Assembly (NCBI RefSeq): GCF_900167365.1
Contig: NZ_FUXL01000004.1
Location: 1-64,000, forward strand
DNA length: 64,000 nucleotides
From: Consotaella salsifontis
GTDB taxonomy: Bacteria > Pseudomonadota > Alphaproteobacteria > Rhizobiales > Rhizobiaceae
Direction of reading: 5' to 3'
Shown here: one piece after another, positions 17,223-25,255 of the stretch
How positions within the stretch are numbered: the stretch's first letter is position 1
How the letters are laid out: each line of letters starts with the position of its first letter
The notes under the pieces: model-generated
What the model was told of the DNA's origin: nothing
What the model saw: the letters and a program-made list of their open reading frames with translations, nothing else
Databases searched by the model: none
Position numbers and translations under genes: made by a program

Positions 17223-18205
17223 ACCCCTTCAGCTATTCCCGGGCCGCCGGTGCGGCCGATGCCATCCGCCTCGGCGCGGTGGCCGGAACCAAGTATTTGG
17301 GCGGCGGCACCAATCTGGTCGATCTGATGCGCGAGGGTGCCGAGCACCCCGAAGCGCTGGTCGACGTCACGGCCCTCTCCCGCGAGATCGAGGAGCGGGA
17401 GGACGGTGGCCTCATGATCGGCGCGGCCGTGCGCAACACGGCCCTCGCCGAACATCGGGCGGTGCGCCAGCGCTACCCCATGCTGTCGCGCGCCATCCTG
17501 GCGGGCGCATCGGCGCAGATCCGCAATATGGCGACGATCGGCGGAAACCTCCTCCAGCGCACGCGCTGCACCTATTTCTATGACGGCGAGGGATCGCGCT
17601 GCAACAAGCGCGAGCCCGGCCAGGGATGCGACGCCATCGATGGCTTCAACCGTAACCATGCCATTCTCGGCGCCTCGCCAGCGTGCGTCGCCACCCATCC
17701 TTCCGACATGTGCGTGGCGCTGGCGGCGCTCGATGCGAGCGTTCACATCGAAGGCCGCTCGGGCAAGCGCTCGGTGCCGCTGGTCGAGCTGCACCGCTTG
17801 CCGGACGGCCGGCCGGATCTCGATACGGTGCTGGAGCCGGGCGAACTGATCACGGCCATCGAGCTGCCGGCGCTGCCCCTTGCCAGCCGTTCCACCTACC
17901 GCAAGGTTCGCGACCGGGCGAGCTATGCCTTCGCCCTGGTTTCGGTGGCGGCGGCCCTGGAGGTCGAGAGCGGCACAGTCAAGGACGTGCGCCTCGCTCT
18001 CGGCGGTGTCGCTCACAAGCCCTGGCGCGCGTGGCGGGCCGAAGAGGCGCTGCGCGGCCAGCCGGCGAGTGAAGACGCCTTCCGCGCGGCCGCTGAGGCG
18101 GAACTCGCCGATGCCTCGCCGCTCAAGGACAACGCATTCAAGGTCGAGCTGGCGCGGCGGACGATCGTCGCGGTCCTCGGCGATCTGGCGGGAGCGGGCC
18201 GATGA
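17219..18205 (+). CDS. Aldehyde oxidoreductase FAD-binding subunit with extra 4Fe-4S loop (PaoB-like)
   Basis: 328 residues. The FAD motifs KYLGGGTNL and ATIGGNLLQRTRC are present. After Cys117 the chain continues CTYFYDGEG...CNKREPGQGC with Cys128, Cys137 and later Cys156. This is the pattern of the extra [4Fe-4S] cluster that separates PaoB-type subunits from ordinary xanthine dehydrogenase medium subunits. It therefore argues for a PaoABC-type aldehyde oxidoreductase. It is coupled at both ends by four-base overlaps (17219-17222 and 18202-18205). Confidence 0.9.
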   Translation: MNPFSYSRAAGAADAIRLGAVAGTKYLGGGTNLVDLMREGAEHPEALVDVTALSREIEEREDGGLMIGAAVRNTALAEHRAVRQRYPMLSRAILAGASAQIRNMATIGGNLLQRTRCTYFYDGEGSRCNKREPGQGCDAIDGFNRNHAILGASPACVATHPSDMCVALAALDASVHIEGRSGKRSVPLVELHRLPDGRPDLDTVLEPGELITAIELPALPLASRSTYRKVRDRASYAFALVSVAAALEVESGTVKDVRLALGGVAHKPWRAWRAEEALRGQPASEDAFRAAAEAELADASPLKDNAFKVELARRTIVAVLGDLAGAGR

Positions 18206-20535
18206 GCAATTTTGTCGAGAACGCCAAGCAGGCGGTCCAGGGCGCAGCCCAGGCGGCGATGCAGAAGGCGGTCGAGCTTGCGCCCGATAGCTGGATTCCC
18301 GGCGGACGCCCCGATCCGCTGATCGATCGCAAGCACGGGCTGATCGGCGCGCAGACCTCGCGGGTCGACGGTTCGCTCAAGGTTCGCGGCGCGGCGCCCT
18401 TCGCGGCCGAGTTTCCGCTGGAGGGGCTGCTCTACGCGGCGGTGACCTTCAGCACCATCGCCAAGGGTCGCATCACCACGCTCGACACGGCAGAGGCCGA
18501 GGCCGCGCCGGGCGTCGTGCTGGTGATGACCCATCGCAACGCGCCGCGCATGCGGCCCATGCCGCTGTTCCTCACCAGCCAGAAGGCGGCGGGTGGCGAC
18601 GATCTACCGGTCATGCAGGACGATCGCATCCACTGGAACGGGCAGCCGGTCGCCCTTGTCCTTGCCGAGACCCAGGAGCAGGCGGACCATGCCGCCTCGT
18701 TGGTTCGCGTCGCCTATGAGGTAGAACCGGCCCTGCTCTCTTTCGCCGAGGCCAAGGCGAAAGGCACCGAGCCGGGGATTTTCATGGGACCGATGAAGCT
18801 TGAGATCGGCGATCCCGAAGCCGCTCTGGCGGCCGCCCCGCACAAGGTGGACACGGTCTATCGCACGCCCCGCCACAGCCACAACGCCATCGAGCTGCAT
18901 GCCGCCACCGTTGCCTGGCAGGGCGACACGCTCCGCGTCCACGACGCCTCGCAGGCGGTCGCCCACACCGCCTGGTCGCTCGCCGAGATCTTCGGCATCG
19001 ACGAGAGCAACGTCCATGTGACCTCGCCTTTCGTCGGCGGCGGATTCGGCGGTAAGTCGCTCTGGCACCACCAGGTGCTGGCCGCCGCCGCCTCGAAGCT
19101 CACCGGCCGCCCGGTCCGCATCGTCCTGTCGCGCGAGGGCGTCTACCGCCTCGTCGGCGGACGCACCCTGACGGAGCAGCGGCTGGCGCTCGGTGCGCGC
19201 GACGACGGCACGCTCGACGCCATCATCCATACCGGGACGGTCGCGATGACGCCTCACAACGCGATGCCAGAGCCCTTCATCCTGCCGACACAGAGCGCCT
19301 ACGCCGCCCGCTCGATCAAGCTCGACGTCGAGGTGGTCAAGCTCGACATGCTGGCCAACACCTTCATGCGCGCACCCGGCGAATCCGTCGGCACCTTCGC
19401 CCTGGAATCGGCGATGGACGAACTGGCGGTGGAACTCGGCATGGACCCGGTCGAACTCAGGATCCGCAACGAGCCGGAGAAGGACCCGACCTCCGGCCTG
19501 CCCTTCTCCTCACGCCACATTGTCGATGCCTATCGCATGGGCGCGGAGCGTTTTGGCTGGAGCGCCCGCAGCGCGACCCCCGGCATGCGACGGGAGGGAG
19601 AATGGCTGATCGGCATGGGCGTGGCGACCGCCACCTATCCCTATCACCGGATGCCCGGCGGCGCGGCGCGCCTGACGTTGACGCGGGACGGGCGTGTGAC
19701 GGTCGAGGCCGCCGCCCACGAGATGGGCATGGGCACGGCTACCGCGCAAAGCCAGATCACGGCCGAGCGGCTCGGGCTATCGCTCGACCAGGTCACGGTC
19801 CACTATGGCGACTCGGCCATGCCGGGCATGATCCTGGCGGGCGGCTCTCAGCAGACGGCCTCGATCGGAGCTGCCGTCATCGCCGCCCAGCGTGAACTGG
19901 TGGCCGAACTCTTGAAGCTGGCGGGCAACGACTCTCCCCTCGCCGGGCTCAAGCCCGACGAGGTCGGCGGAATGAACGGCGGCCTCGCCAAGCTGGACGA
20001 GCCCGACCGCTTCGAGAGCTATGTCTCCATTCTGACGCGGGCGAACTCCGACGAGGTTTCGGTGGTCGGCAATGCGCCGATGCCGCTGGAGACGCAGCAC
20101 TGGTCGATGCATTCCTACGGCGCCATGTTCTGCGAGGTGCGCGTCAACGCGATCACCGGCGAGCCGCGCGTCAGCCGCTTCCTCGGCTCTTTCGACTGCG
20201 GCCGGATCATCAACGCCAAGACCGCGGCCAGCCAGTTCCGGGGCGGCATCATCATGGGCCTCGGACTAGCGCTGATGGAGGAGACGGTCTTCGACGAGCG
20301 CTCCGGGCGCATCATGAACCCCAGCATGGCGGAGTATCATGTCCCCGTGCACATGGACGTGCCGGAGATCGACGTGATCTGGACCGACATTGCCGACCCG
20401 CACACGCCGATGGGCGCTCATGGCGTGGGCGAAATCGGCATCACGGGCGTCGGCGCGGCCGTCGCCAACGCGGTCTACAACGCCACCGGCAAGCGGGTAC
20501 GCGATCTGCCGATCACGCTCGACAAGCTGATGTGA
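18202..20535 (+). CDS. Aldehyde oxidoreductase molybdopterin-binding subunit (PaoC-like)
   Basis: 777 residues. It is a molybdenum hydroxylase large subunit. The Mo-cofactor region GGGFGGKS and the catalytic glutamate Glu744 in GVGEIGITG, which activates the hydroxyl for substrate oxidation, are visible. The first 35 or so residues (SNFVENAKQAVQGAAQAAMQ onward) form an alanine-rich amphipathic segment not usual in PaoC. Expected reaction: oxidation of aromatic or aliphatic aldehydes to acids. No PaoD/XdhC-type cofactor chaperone lies beside it in this window. Confidence 0.9.
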   Translation: MSNFVENAKQAVQGAAQAAMQKAVELAPDSWIPGGRPDPLIDRKHGLIGAQTSRVDGSLKVRGAAPFAAEFPLEGLLYAAVTFSTIAKGRITTLDTAEAEAAPGVVLVMTHRNAPRMRPMPLFLTSQKAAGGDDLPVMQDDRIHWNGQPVALVLAETQEQADHAASLVRVAYEVEPALLSFAEAKAKGTEPGIFMGPMKLEIGDPEAALAAAPHKVDTVYRTPRHSHNAIELHAATVAWQGDTLRVHDASQAVAHTAWSLAEIFGIDESNVHVTSPFVGGGFGGKSLWHHQVLAAAASKLTGRPVRIVLSREGVYRLVGGRTLTEQRLALGARDDGTLDAIIHTGTVAMTPHNAMPEPFILPTQSAYAARSIKLDVEVVKLDMLANTFMRAPGESVGTFALESAMDELAVELGMDPVELRIRNEPEKDPTSGLPFSSRHIVDAYRMGAERFGWSARSATPGMRREGEWLIGMGVATATYPYHRMPGGAARLTLTRDGRVTVEAAAHEMGMGTATAQSQITAERLGLSLDQVTVHYGDSAMPGMILAGGSQQTASIGAAVIAAQRELVAELLKLAGNDSPLAGLKPDEVGGMNGGLAKLDEPDRFESYVSILTRANSDEVSVVGNAPMPLETQHWSMHSYGAMFCEVRVNAITGEPRVSRFLGSFDCGRIINAKTAASQFRGGIIMGLGLALMEETVFDERSGRIMNPSMAEYHVPVHMDVPEIDVIWTDIADPHTPMGAHGVGEIGITGVGAAVANAVYNATGKRVRDLPITLDKLM

Positions 20536-20550
20536 GCCGACTCTCGTCCT

Positions 20551-20580
20551 GCTCCTGGCGCCCCCTCCTGCGCCGGGAGC
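20551..20580 (+). terminator. Hairpin after the aldehyde oxidoreductase operon
   Basis: GCTCCTGGCGC (20551-20561) pairs with GCGCCGGGAGC (20570-20580) over 11 positions including one G-U. There is no T-run, so it may be a Rho-assisted end or an mRNA-protecting structure. Confidence 0.45.
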
Positions 20581-20698
20581 GGCCCGGTCGAGGAATGGAA
20601 GTTCCTCGCAGCGGCGCACGGCAGAAAGGCATTCCTTGAGATCGCCCGCGCTCTACCCGAGATAAGGCGCCAACAGAGATCACCTTGAAGGACTACCC

Positions 20699-21463
20699 AT
20701 GAACAAGAGCCTCCTCGCCGCCCTGTCGCTCACGCTTCTCGCCGCGGCGCCCGCTTTCGCCGGCAACCTCGCTGATATCAAGCAGGCCGGCACCTTGCGG
20801 ATCGGGACGGAGGGCACCTATGCGCCGTTCACCTATCACGATGCGTCGGGCAAGCTCGTTGGCTTCGATGTCGAGATCGGCGAGGCGGTGGCCAAGCACC
20901 TCGGCGTCGAGCCGCAATTCGTCGAAGGCAAGTGGGACGGGCTGATCGCCGGTCTTGGCTCTGACCGCTACGACGCCGTGATCAATCAGGTCGGCATCAC
21001 CCCCGAACGCCAGCAGCGCTTCGATTTTTCCGATCCCTATATCGTCTCCAAGGCCGCGCTGATCGTCAAAAGCGACAATGACGAGATCAAGAGCTTCGAC
21101 GATCTCAATGGCAAGCGTGCCGCCCAGTCGCTAACCTCGAACTATGGCAAGATGGCCCAGGCCGCCGGCGCGACGATCGTCGGCACGGAAGGTTTCGACC
21201 AGTCGGTTCAGCTGGTCCTCACCGGCCGCGCGGACGCCACCATCAACGACAGCCTGTCCTTCCTCGACTTCAAGAAGCACCAGCCGGACGCAAAAGTGAA
21301 GGTCGTGGAGACCCGTGAGGACGGCGCGCCTTCGGGGATCATCGTGCAGAAGGACAATCCCGAGCTCGTCGCCGCCATCAACGAGGCGCTGAAGGACATC
21401 AAGGCCGACGGCACCTACAAGGCGATCGCCGAGAAGTATTTCGGCGAGGACGTGTCGCGCTAA
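20699..21463 (+). CDS. Amino-acid ABC transporter binding protein, probable L-cystine type
   Basis: 254 residues with a Sec signal peptide ending AFAGN (about residue 22). It is a family-3 solute-binding protein (GTLRIGTEGTYAPF; GFDVEIGEA). The motifs VINQVGIT and AQSLTSNYG and the end YFGEDVS resemble the cystine-binding TcyA/TcyJ group, so cystine is the best guess; other polar amino acids remain possible. The permease and ATPase follow on the same strand. A gap of 213 bases with an internal hairpin separates it from the permease. Confidence 0.85.
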   Translation: MNKSLLAALSLTLLAAAPAFAGNLADIKQAGTLRIGTEGTYAPFTYHDASGKLVGFDVEIGEAVAKHLGVEPQFVEGKWDGLIAGLGSDRYDAVINQVGITPERQQRFDFSDPYIVSKAALIVKSDNDEIKSFDDLNGKRAAQSLTSNYGKMAQAAGATIVGTEGFDQSVQLVLTGRADATINDSLSFLDFKKHQPDAKVKVVETREDGAPSGIIVQKDNPELVAAINEALKDIKADGTYKAIAEKYFGEDVSR

Positions 21464-21538
21464 CACCCGAGGCCATCGCGGGATGCGAGTTGTCGAATTG
21501 CGTTCCGCTCTATTTGCCTGATATGCCGCGCCGCTGAT

Positions 21539-21563
21539 CCGCGAGCTTTCACGACGCTCGCGG
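21539..21563 (+). other. Intercistronic hairpin between binding-protein and permease genes
   Basis: CCGCGAGC (21539-21546) pairs perfectly with GCTCGCGG (21556-21563) around a 9-nt loop. No T-run follows. The 213-base gap (21464-21676) has no supportable gene. The hairpin could protect the 3' end of the abundant binding-protein message. Confidence 0.4.
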
Positions 21564-21676
21564 GTGAGGTTTCCGGCGCGGTTCCTCCGGGGGCGAACCG
21601 AAGTGTCGTCGCCGGCTTCGTCCCGCGTTCTCATGCCCGGCGCCGCGCAGCGCCCCTATCTCCCGGCGAGGTCCGA

Positions 21677-22357
21677 TTGCCCGACTGGCTGCAACTGATG
21701 CTGACCTCGTTCTGGCCGCTGCTGCGTGGCGGCTTGATCTTCACCGTGCCGCTGGCGATCCTGTCCTTCATCCTGGGGCTCGCCGTCGGCCTCCTGGTGG
21801 CGGTGGTCAGGCTCTTCGCGCCCAAGCCGCTGGTCTGGGTCGCCTCCTTCTATGTCTGGATCATCCGCGGCACGCCGCTGCTGGTGCAGCTCTTCGTCAT
21901 CTTCTATGGCCTGCCGAGCGCCGGCATCCTGATCGACGCCTTCCCTGCCGCGCTCATCGGCTTCACGCTGAATGTCGGCGCCTATACCTCGGAGGTGATC
22001 CGCGCGGCGCTCACCTCCATCTCGAAGGGCCAGTGGGAAGCCGCTTATTCCATCGGCATGACGACGCGACAGGCGATGGGTCGCACGATCCTGCCACAGG
22101 CGACGCGGGTCGCCCTGCCGCCGCTCGGCAACTCTTTCATTTCGCTGGTCAAGGACACCTCGCTTGCCGCCGCGATCACCGTGCCCGAGCTGTTCCAGCA
22201 GGCACAACGCATTGTCGCCGTGACCTATGAACCGCTGATCCTCTACATCGAGGCGGCGCTGATCTATCTCGCCTTCTCCTCCGTGCTCACCGCCCTGCAA
22301 AGCCGGCTGGAAACGCAATTCGGCCGCTATGGCGGCTTTCTGGAGCGGGTCCGATGA
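21677..22357 (+). CDS. Amino-acid ABC transporter permease (TcyB/TcyL-like)
   Basis: 226 residues if started at the TTG at 21677, which follows GGCGAGG; an ATG at 21698 is the alternative and would shorten the protein by 7 residues. It is a HisM/GlnP-type polar amino-acid permease with about five membrane segments, the IRGTPLLVQLF signature and the coupling loop EAAYSIGMTTRQAMGR. A single permease gene implies a homodimer. The stop overlaps the ATPase gene by four bases. Confidence 0.88.
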   Translation: MPDWLQLMLTSFWPLLRGGLIFTVPLAILSFILGLAVGLLVAVVRLFAPKPLVWVASFYVWIIRGTPLLVQLFVIFYGLPSAGILIDAFPAALIGFTLNVGAYTSEVIRAALTSISKGQWEAAYSIGMTTRQAMGRTILPQATRVALPPLGNSFISLVKDTSLAAAITVPELFQQAQRIVAVTYEPLILYIEAALIYLAFSSVLTALQSRLETQFGRYGGFLERVR

Positions 22358-23097
22358 TCCGTCTTACCGGAATCGAGAAGCGTTTCTCCGGCAATCCTGT
22401 CCTGAAGGGTGTCGATCTTACCGTTGCCGAAGGAGCGGTCACGGCCCTGATCGGCCCCTCCGGCAGCGGCAAGAGCACGCTGCTTCGCTGTGCCAACCTC
22501 CTGGAGATCCCCGATGGCGGCGCGGTGGAAATCCAGGACCTTCGGCTCGAGTTTTCGGCCGGACGCAGGCCTTCGCAGGCCGAGATTCTGCGCCTGCGCC
22601 GCCGCACCGGCATGATCTTCCAGAACTTCCAGCTCTTCCCCCATCGCCGGGTGATCGAGAACGTCATGGAAGGGCTGGTGACGGTTCAGAAATGGCCGAA
22701 AGAACGCGCGCGCGAACGGGCGATGGACCTTCTTGGCAAGGTCGGGGTGGCCGAAAAGGCCGAGGCGTGGCCGGCGACGCTGTCTGGCGGGCAGCAGCAG
22801 CGCGTCGCCATCGCCCGCGCGCTCGCCCCCTCGCCAGCGCTGATCCTCTGCGACGAGCCGACCTCCGCCCTTGACCCCGAGCTCGCCGAGGAAGTCGTGG
22901 ACGTTCTGAGGGCGCTCGCCAGCGAGGGCGCGACGATGCTGATGGCGACGCACGACCTTAGGCTCGCCCGCAGCGTCGCCAGCCACGTCGCTTTCCTGGA
23001 AGGCGGCGAGATCGTGGAGGAAGGCGCGCCGGAGACGATCTTCAGCGCCCCGGCCGAGCCACGAACGGTGCGCTTCGTCAGAAGCCTTGGGGCGTGA
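22354..23097 (+). CDS. Amino-acid ABC transporter ATP-binding protein (GlnQ/TcyC-like)
   Basis: 247 residues. Walker A GPSGSGKST, Q loop IFQNFQLFPH, signature LSGGQQQRV, Walker B LILCDEP and ATHD are all present. It completes the probable cystine importer. It converges with the LysR gene with only 3 bases between the two stops. Confidence 0.92.
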   Translation: MIRLTGIEKRFSGNPVLKGVDLTVAEGAVTALIGPSGSGKSTLLRCANLLEIPDGGAVEIQDLRLEFSAGRRPSQAEILRLRRRTGMIFQNFQLFPHRRVIENVMEGLVTVQKWPKERARERAMDLLGKVGVAEKAEAWPATLSGGQQQRVAIARALAPSPALILCDEPTSALDPELAEEVVDVLRALASEGATMLMATHDLRLARSVASHVAFLEGGEIVEEGAPETIFSAPAEPRTVRFVRSLGA

Positions 23098-23100
23098 TTC

Positions 23101-23994
23101 TCATCCGCTTGGGCGATCGAAGACCGCCGTCAGCCAGTCGATGAAAACACGCAGACGCGGCGCAAGCTGGCGCTTCTGCGGATAAAGCGCCGACACAGGG
23201 CTCGGCCGGGGCCGGTGGTTCGGCAGCACCTCCACCAGACGCCCTGCAACCAGGTCGTCGGCAAACCGATAGAGCGGCGCCTGAATGAGCCCGAACCCGA
23301 GACAGGCGAGAGCGGCGGACGTATCGGAGTGGTTGGCCGACACGCGCCATGGCAGCGTCACCTCGCACACCTTTCCATCGACCATGAATTCCAGCGGCAT
23401 CGCCTCGCCGGTACGCGAGGAAATGAAGCCTACCATCCGGTGGCCGTCGAGATCGTCGAGCGATCGCGGGATACCGTGGCGCTTGAGATAGGAGGGGCTG
23501 GCCAGCGTCGACTCCTCCAGCGTTCCCAGCCGCTTCATGACGAGGCCGCTGTCTGAAGGCTCGCCAACGCGGATCGCGCAATCGACGCCCTCTCGCACAA
23601 GATCGACCAGCCTGTCGCTTTGCCCAAACTGGATGTCGATCCGCGGAAACCTATCGAGAAACGCCGGCAGCGCCGGAAGCAGGAAGGTCCGCGTGAGCAG
23701 GCCCGGCGCGTCGACGCGCAGGAGCCCGTGCGGCTCGGCCGCGCGCAGCGCCCCCTCCGCATCCTCGATATCGGCGAGGATCGCCACGCACCGTTCGTAG
23801 AACGCCTGTCCGTCGAGCGTCGGCGCGACATGCCGCGTGGTGCGATCGAGCAGGCGCGCCCCGAGTCGCGCCTCCAGGCGCCTTACCGCTTCCGTTGCGG
23901 TCGAGCGCGGCAACCCGAGATCGGCGGCAGCCGCCGTGAAGCTTGCCCGTTCGATCACCCTTACGAGCAGGCGCAAACTATTGAGATGATCCAT
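23101..23994 (-). CDS. LysR-family transcriptional regulator
   Basis: 297 residues. The N-terminal winged helix-turn-helix (about 1-60: RASFTAAAADLGLPRSTATE) is followed by a periplasmic-binding-like effector domain. It is divergent from the SDR oxidoreductase gene with 96 bases between starts, the usual layout in which a LysR protein controls its neighbour. That gap holds GGAGttggcaaGCTCC (24019-24034) as a possible recognition element. The inducer is unknown. Confidence 0.9.
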   Translation of the reverse strand: MDHLNSLRLLVRVIERASFTAAAADLGLPRSTATEAVRRLEARLGARLLDRTTRHVAPTLDGQAFYERCVAILADIEDAEGALRAAEPHGLLRVDAPGLLTRTFLLPALPAFLDRFPRIDIQFGQSDRLVDLVREGVDCAIRVGEPSDSGLVMKRLGTLEESTLASPSYLKRHGIPRSLDDLDGHRMVGFISSRTGEAMPLEFMVDGKVCEVTLPWRVSANHSDTSAALACLGFGLIQAPLYRFADDLVAGRLVEVLPNHRPRPSPVSALYPQKRQLAPRLRVFIDWLTAVFDRPSG

Positions 23995-24090
23995 CGCTCA
24001 TTGTTCGCCTAAACCGAATGGAGTTGGCAAGCTCCGGGCGATTATTCCGCTTCGAGGCTCGCTTAAGTTCGAGGCACAAGGAGATTGATC

Positions 24091-24831
24091 ATGACAGAGC
24101 AGCATCAACGCACCGCCATCGTCACCGGCGCCTCGAAGGGGATCGGCGCGGCCATCGCCCGCCGCCTCGCCGCCGATGGGATTGCCGTCGTTGTCAACTA
24201 TGCCCATGGCCGCGAGGCCGCCGAGGCAGTCGTCGCCGACATTTCCGAAAAGGATGGCCGAGCGATCGCCGTCAAGGCCGACATCGGCGCCTCGGATGGC
24301 TTGCCGACATTGTTCGACGCGGCCGAGGGAGAGTTCGGCAAGGTCGACATTCTGGTGAACAACGCCGGGATCATGACGCTTGCGCCCATCGCGCAGATGG
24401 ACGACGCCGCCTTCGAGCGTCAGGTGGCGGTCAATCTCGGCGGCGTTTTTCGCGGGATGCGCGAGGCTGCCCGCCGGCTTGCGGACGGCGGCCGCATCGT
24501 GAGCTTTTCGTCCAGCGTCGTCGGGCTCTATCAGCCCACCTATGGCGTCTATGCCGCCACCAAGGCCGGCGTCGAGGCGATGACCCACGTCCTTGCCAAG
24601 GAACTGGGGCCGCGTGGCATTACCGTGAACACGGTTGCCCCCGGCCCCGTCGCCACCGACCTGTTTCTCACTGGCAAATCGGACGAGCAGGTTTCCGCGA
24701 TCAAGCGAATGAACCCGTTCGGCCGTCTCGGCGAACCCGACGACATCACCCGGGTTGTCGCTTTTCTGGTGGGGCCGGACGCCGGCTGGGTCAATGGCCA
24801 GACCCTGCGCGCGAACGGCGGCGTCGTTTGA
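24091..24831 (+). CDS. SDR-family oxidoreductase (FabG-like)
   Basis: 246 residues from the ATG at 24091, which has AAGGAG seven bases upstream. It is a classical short-chain dehydrogenase: cofactor motif TGASKGIG (about 13-20), NNAG, and the catalytic Ser...Tyr...Lys in SSSVVGLYQPTYGVYAATK. The substrate cannot be told from sequence; SDRs controlled by a divergent LysR are often induced by electrophiles or carbonyl compounds. It is followed after 82 bases by a tautomerase gene. Confidence 0.88.
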   Translation: MTEQHQRTAIVTGASKGIGAAIARRLAADGIAVVVNYAHGREAAEAVVADISEKDGRAIAVKADIGASDGLPTLFDAAEGEFGKVDILVNNAGIMTLAPIAQMDDAAFERQVAVNLGGVFRGMREAARRLADGGRIVSFSSSVVGLYQPTYGVYAATKAGVEAMTHVLAKELGPRGITVNTVAPGPVATDLFLTGKSDEQVSAIKRMNPFGRLGEPDDITRVVAFLVGPDAGWVNGQTLRANGGVV

Positions 24832-24913
24832 AGAAGCGCTGTGGCCAAGACGACGACGGCGACACTCTCCCGCATAACCTGACCCAATACCCCCTTTCGA
24901 TAAGGATTTCCCG

Positions 24914-25129
24914 ATGCCCTTCGTCAACATCAAGATTCCCGAAGCCGCCCTTTCGCGAAAGCAGAAAGAGGAGATCGTTCACCGCGCCACCGACATGCTG
25001 GTCGACTACTTCACCGAGGCCGCGCGTCCGCACACGATGGTCCTGATCGAAGAGGTCAAGGATGGCGGTTATGCCCGCGCCGACGAGGTATTCGTCATTC
25101 CCGATGCGTACCGCGCGGTCGACGCCTGA
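24914..25129 (+). CDS. 4-oxalocrotonate tautomerase-family protein
   Basis: 71 residues. After removal of the initiator Met the chain begins with Pro, the catalytic base of the tautomerase superfamily (MPFVNIKIPE). The length is that of single-domain tautomerases, which assemble as hexamers. It is co-oriented with the SDR gene and may act on the same carbonyl or enol substrate. After the stop, 25130-25255 contains no gene, only an imperfect GC hairpin. Confidence 0.85.
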   Translation: MPFVNIKIPEAALSRKQKEEIVHRATDMLVDYFTEAARPHTMVLIEEVKDGGYARADEVFVIPDAYRAVDA

Positions 25130-25255
25130 GAGCTCGACAAAGGGGCGCGGGTCTTAGCCCCGCCCTCAAACTTGGCGGATTGTCTTCTCGATCGACCGCT
25201 TCCACGATTGGAATGCCGCCACGGCGGCAGTCATCGTCGCCCCTCGTGCCACCAT

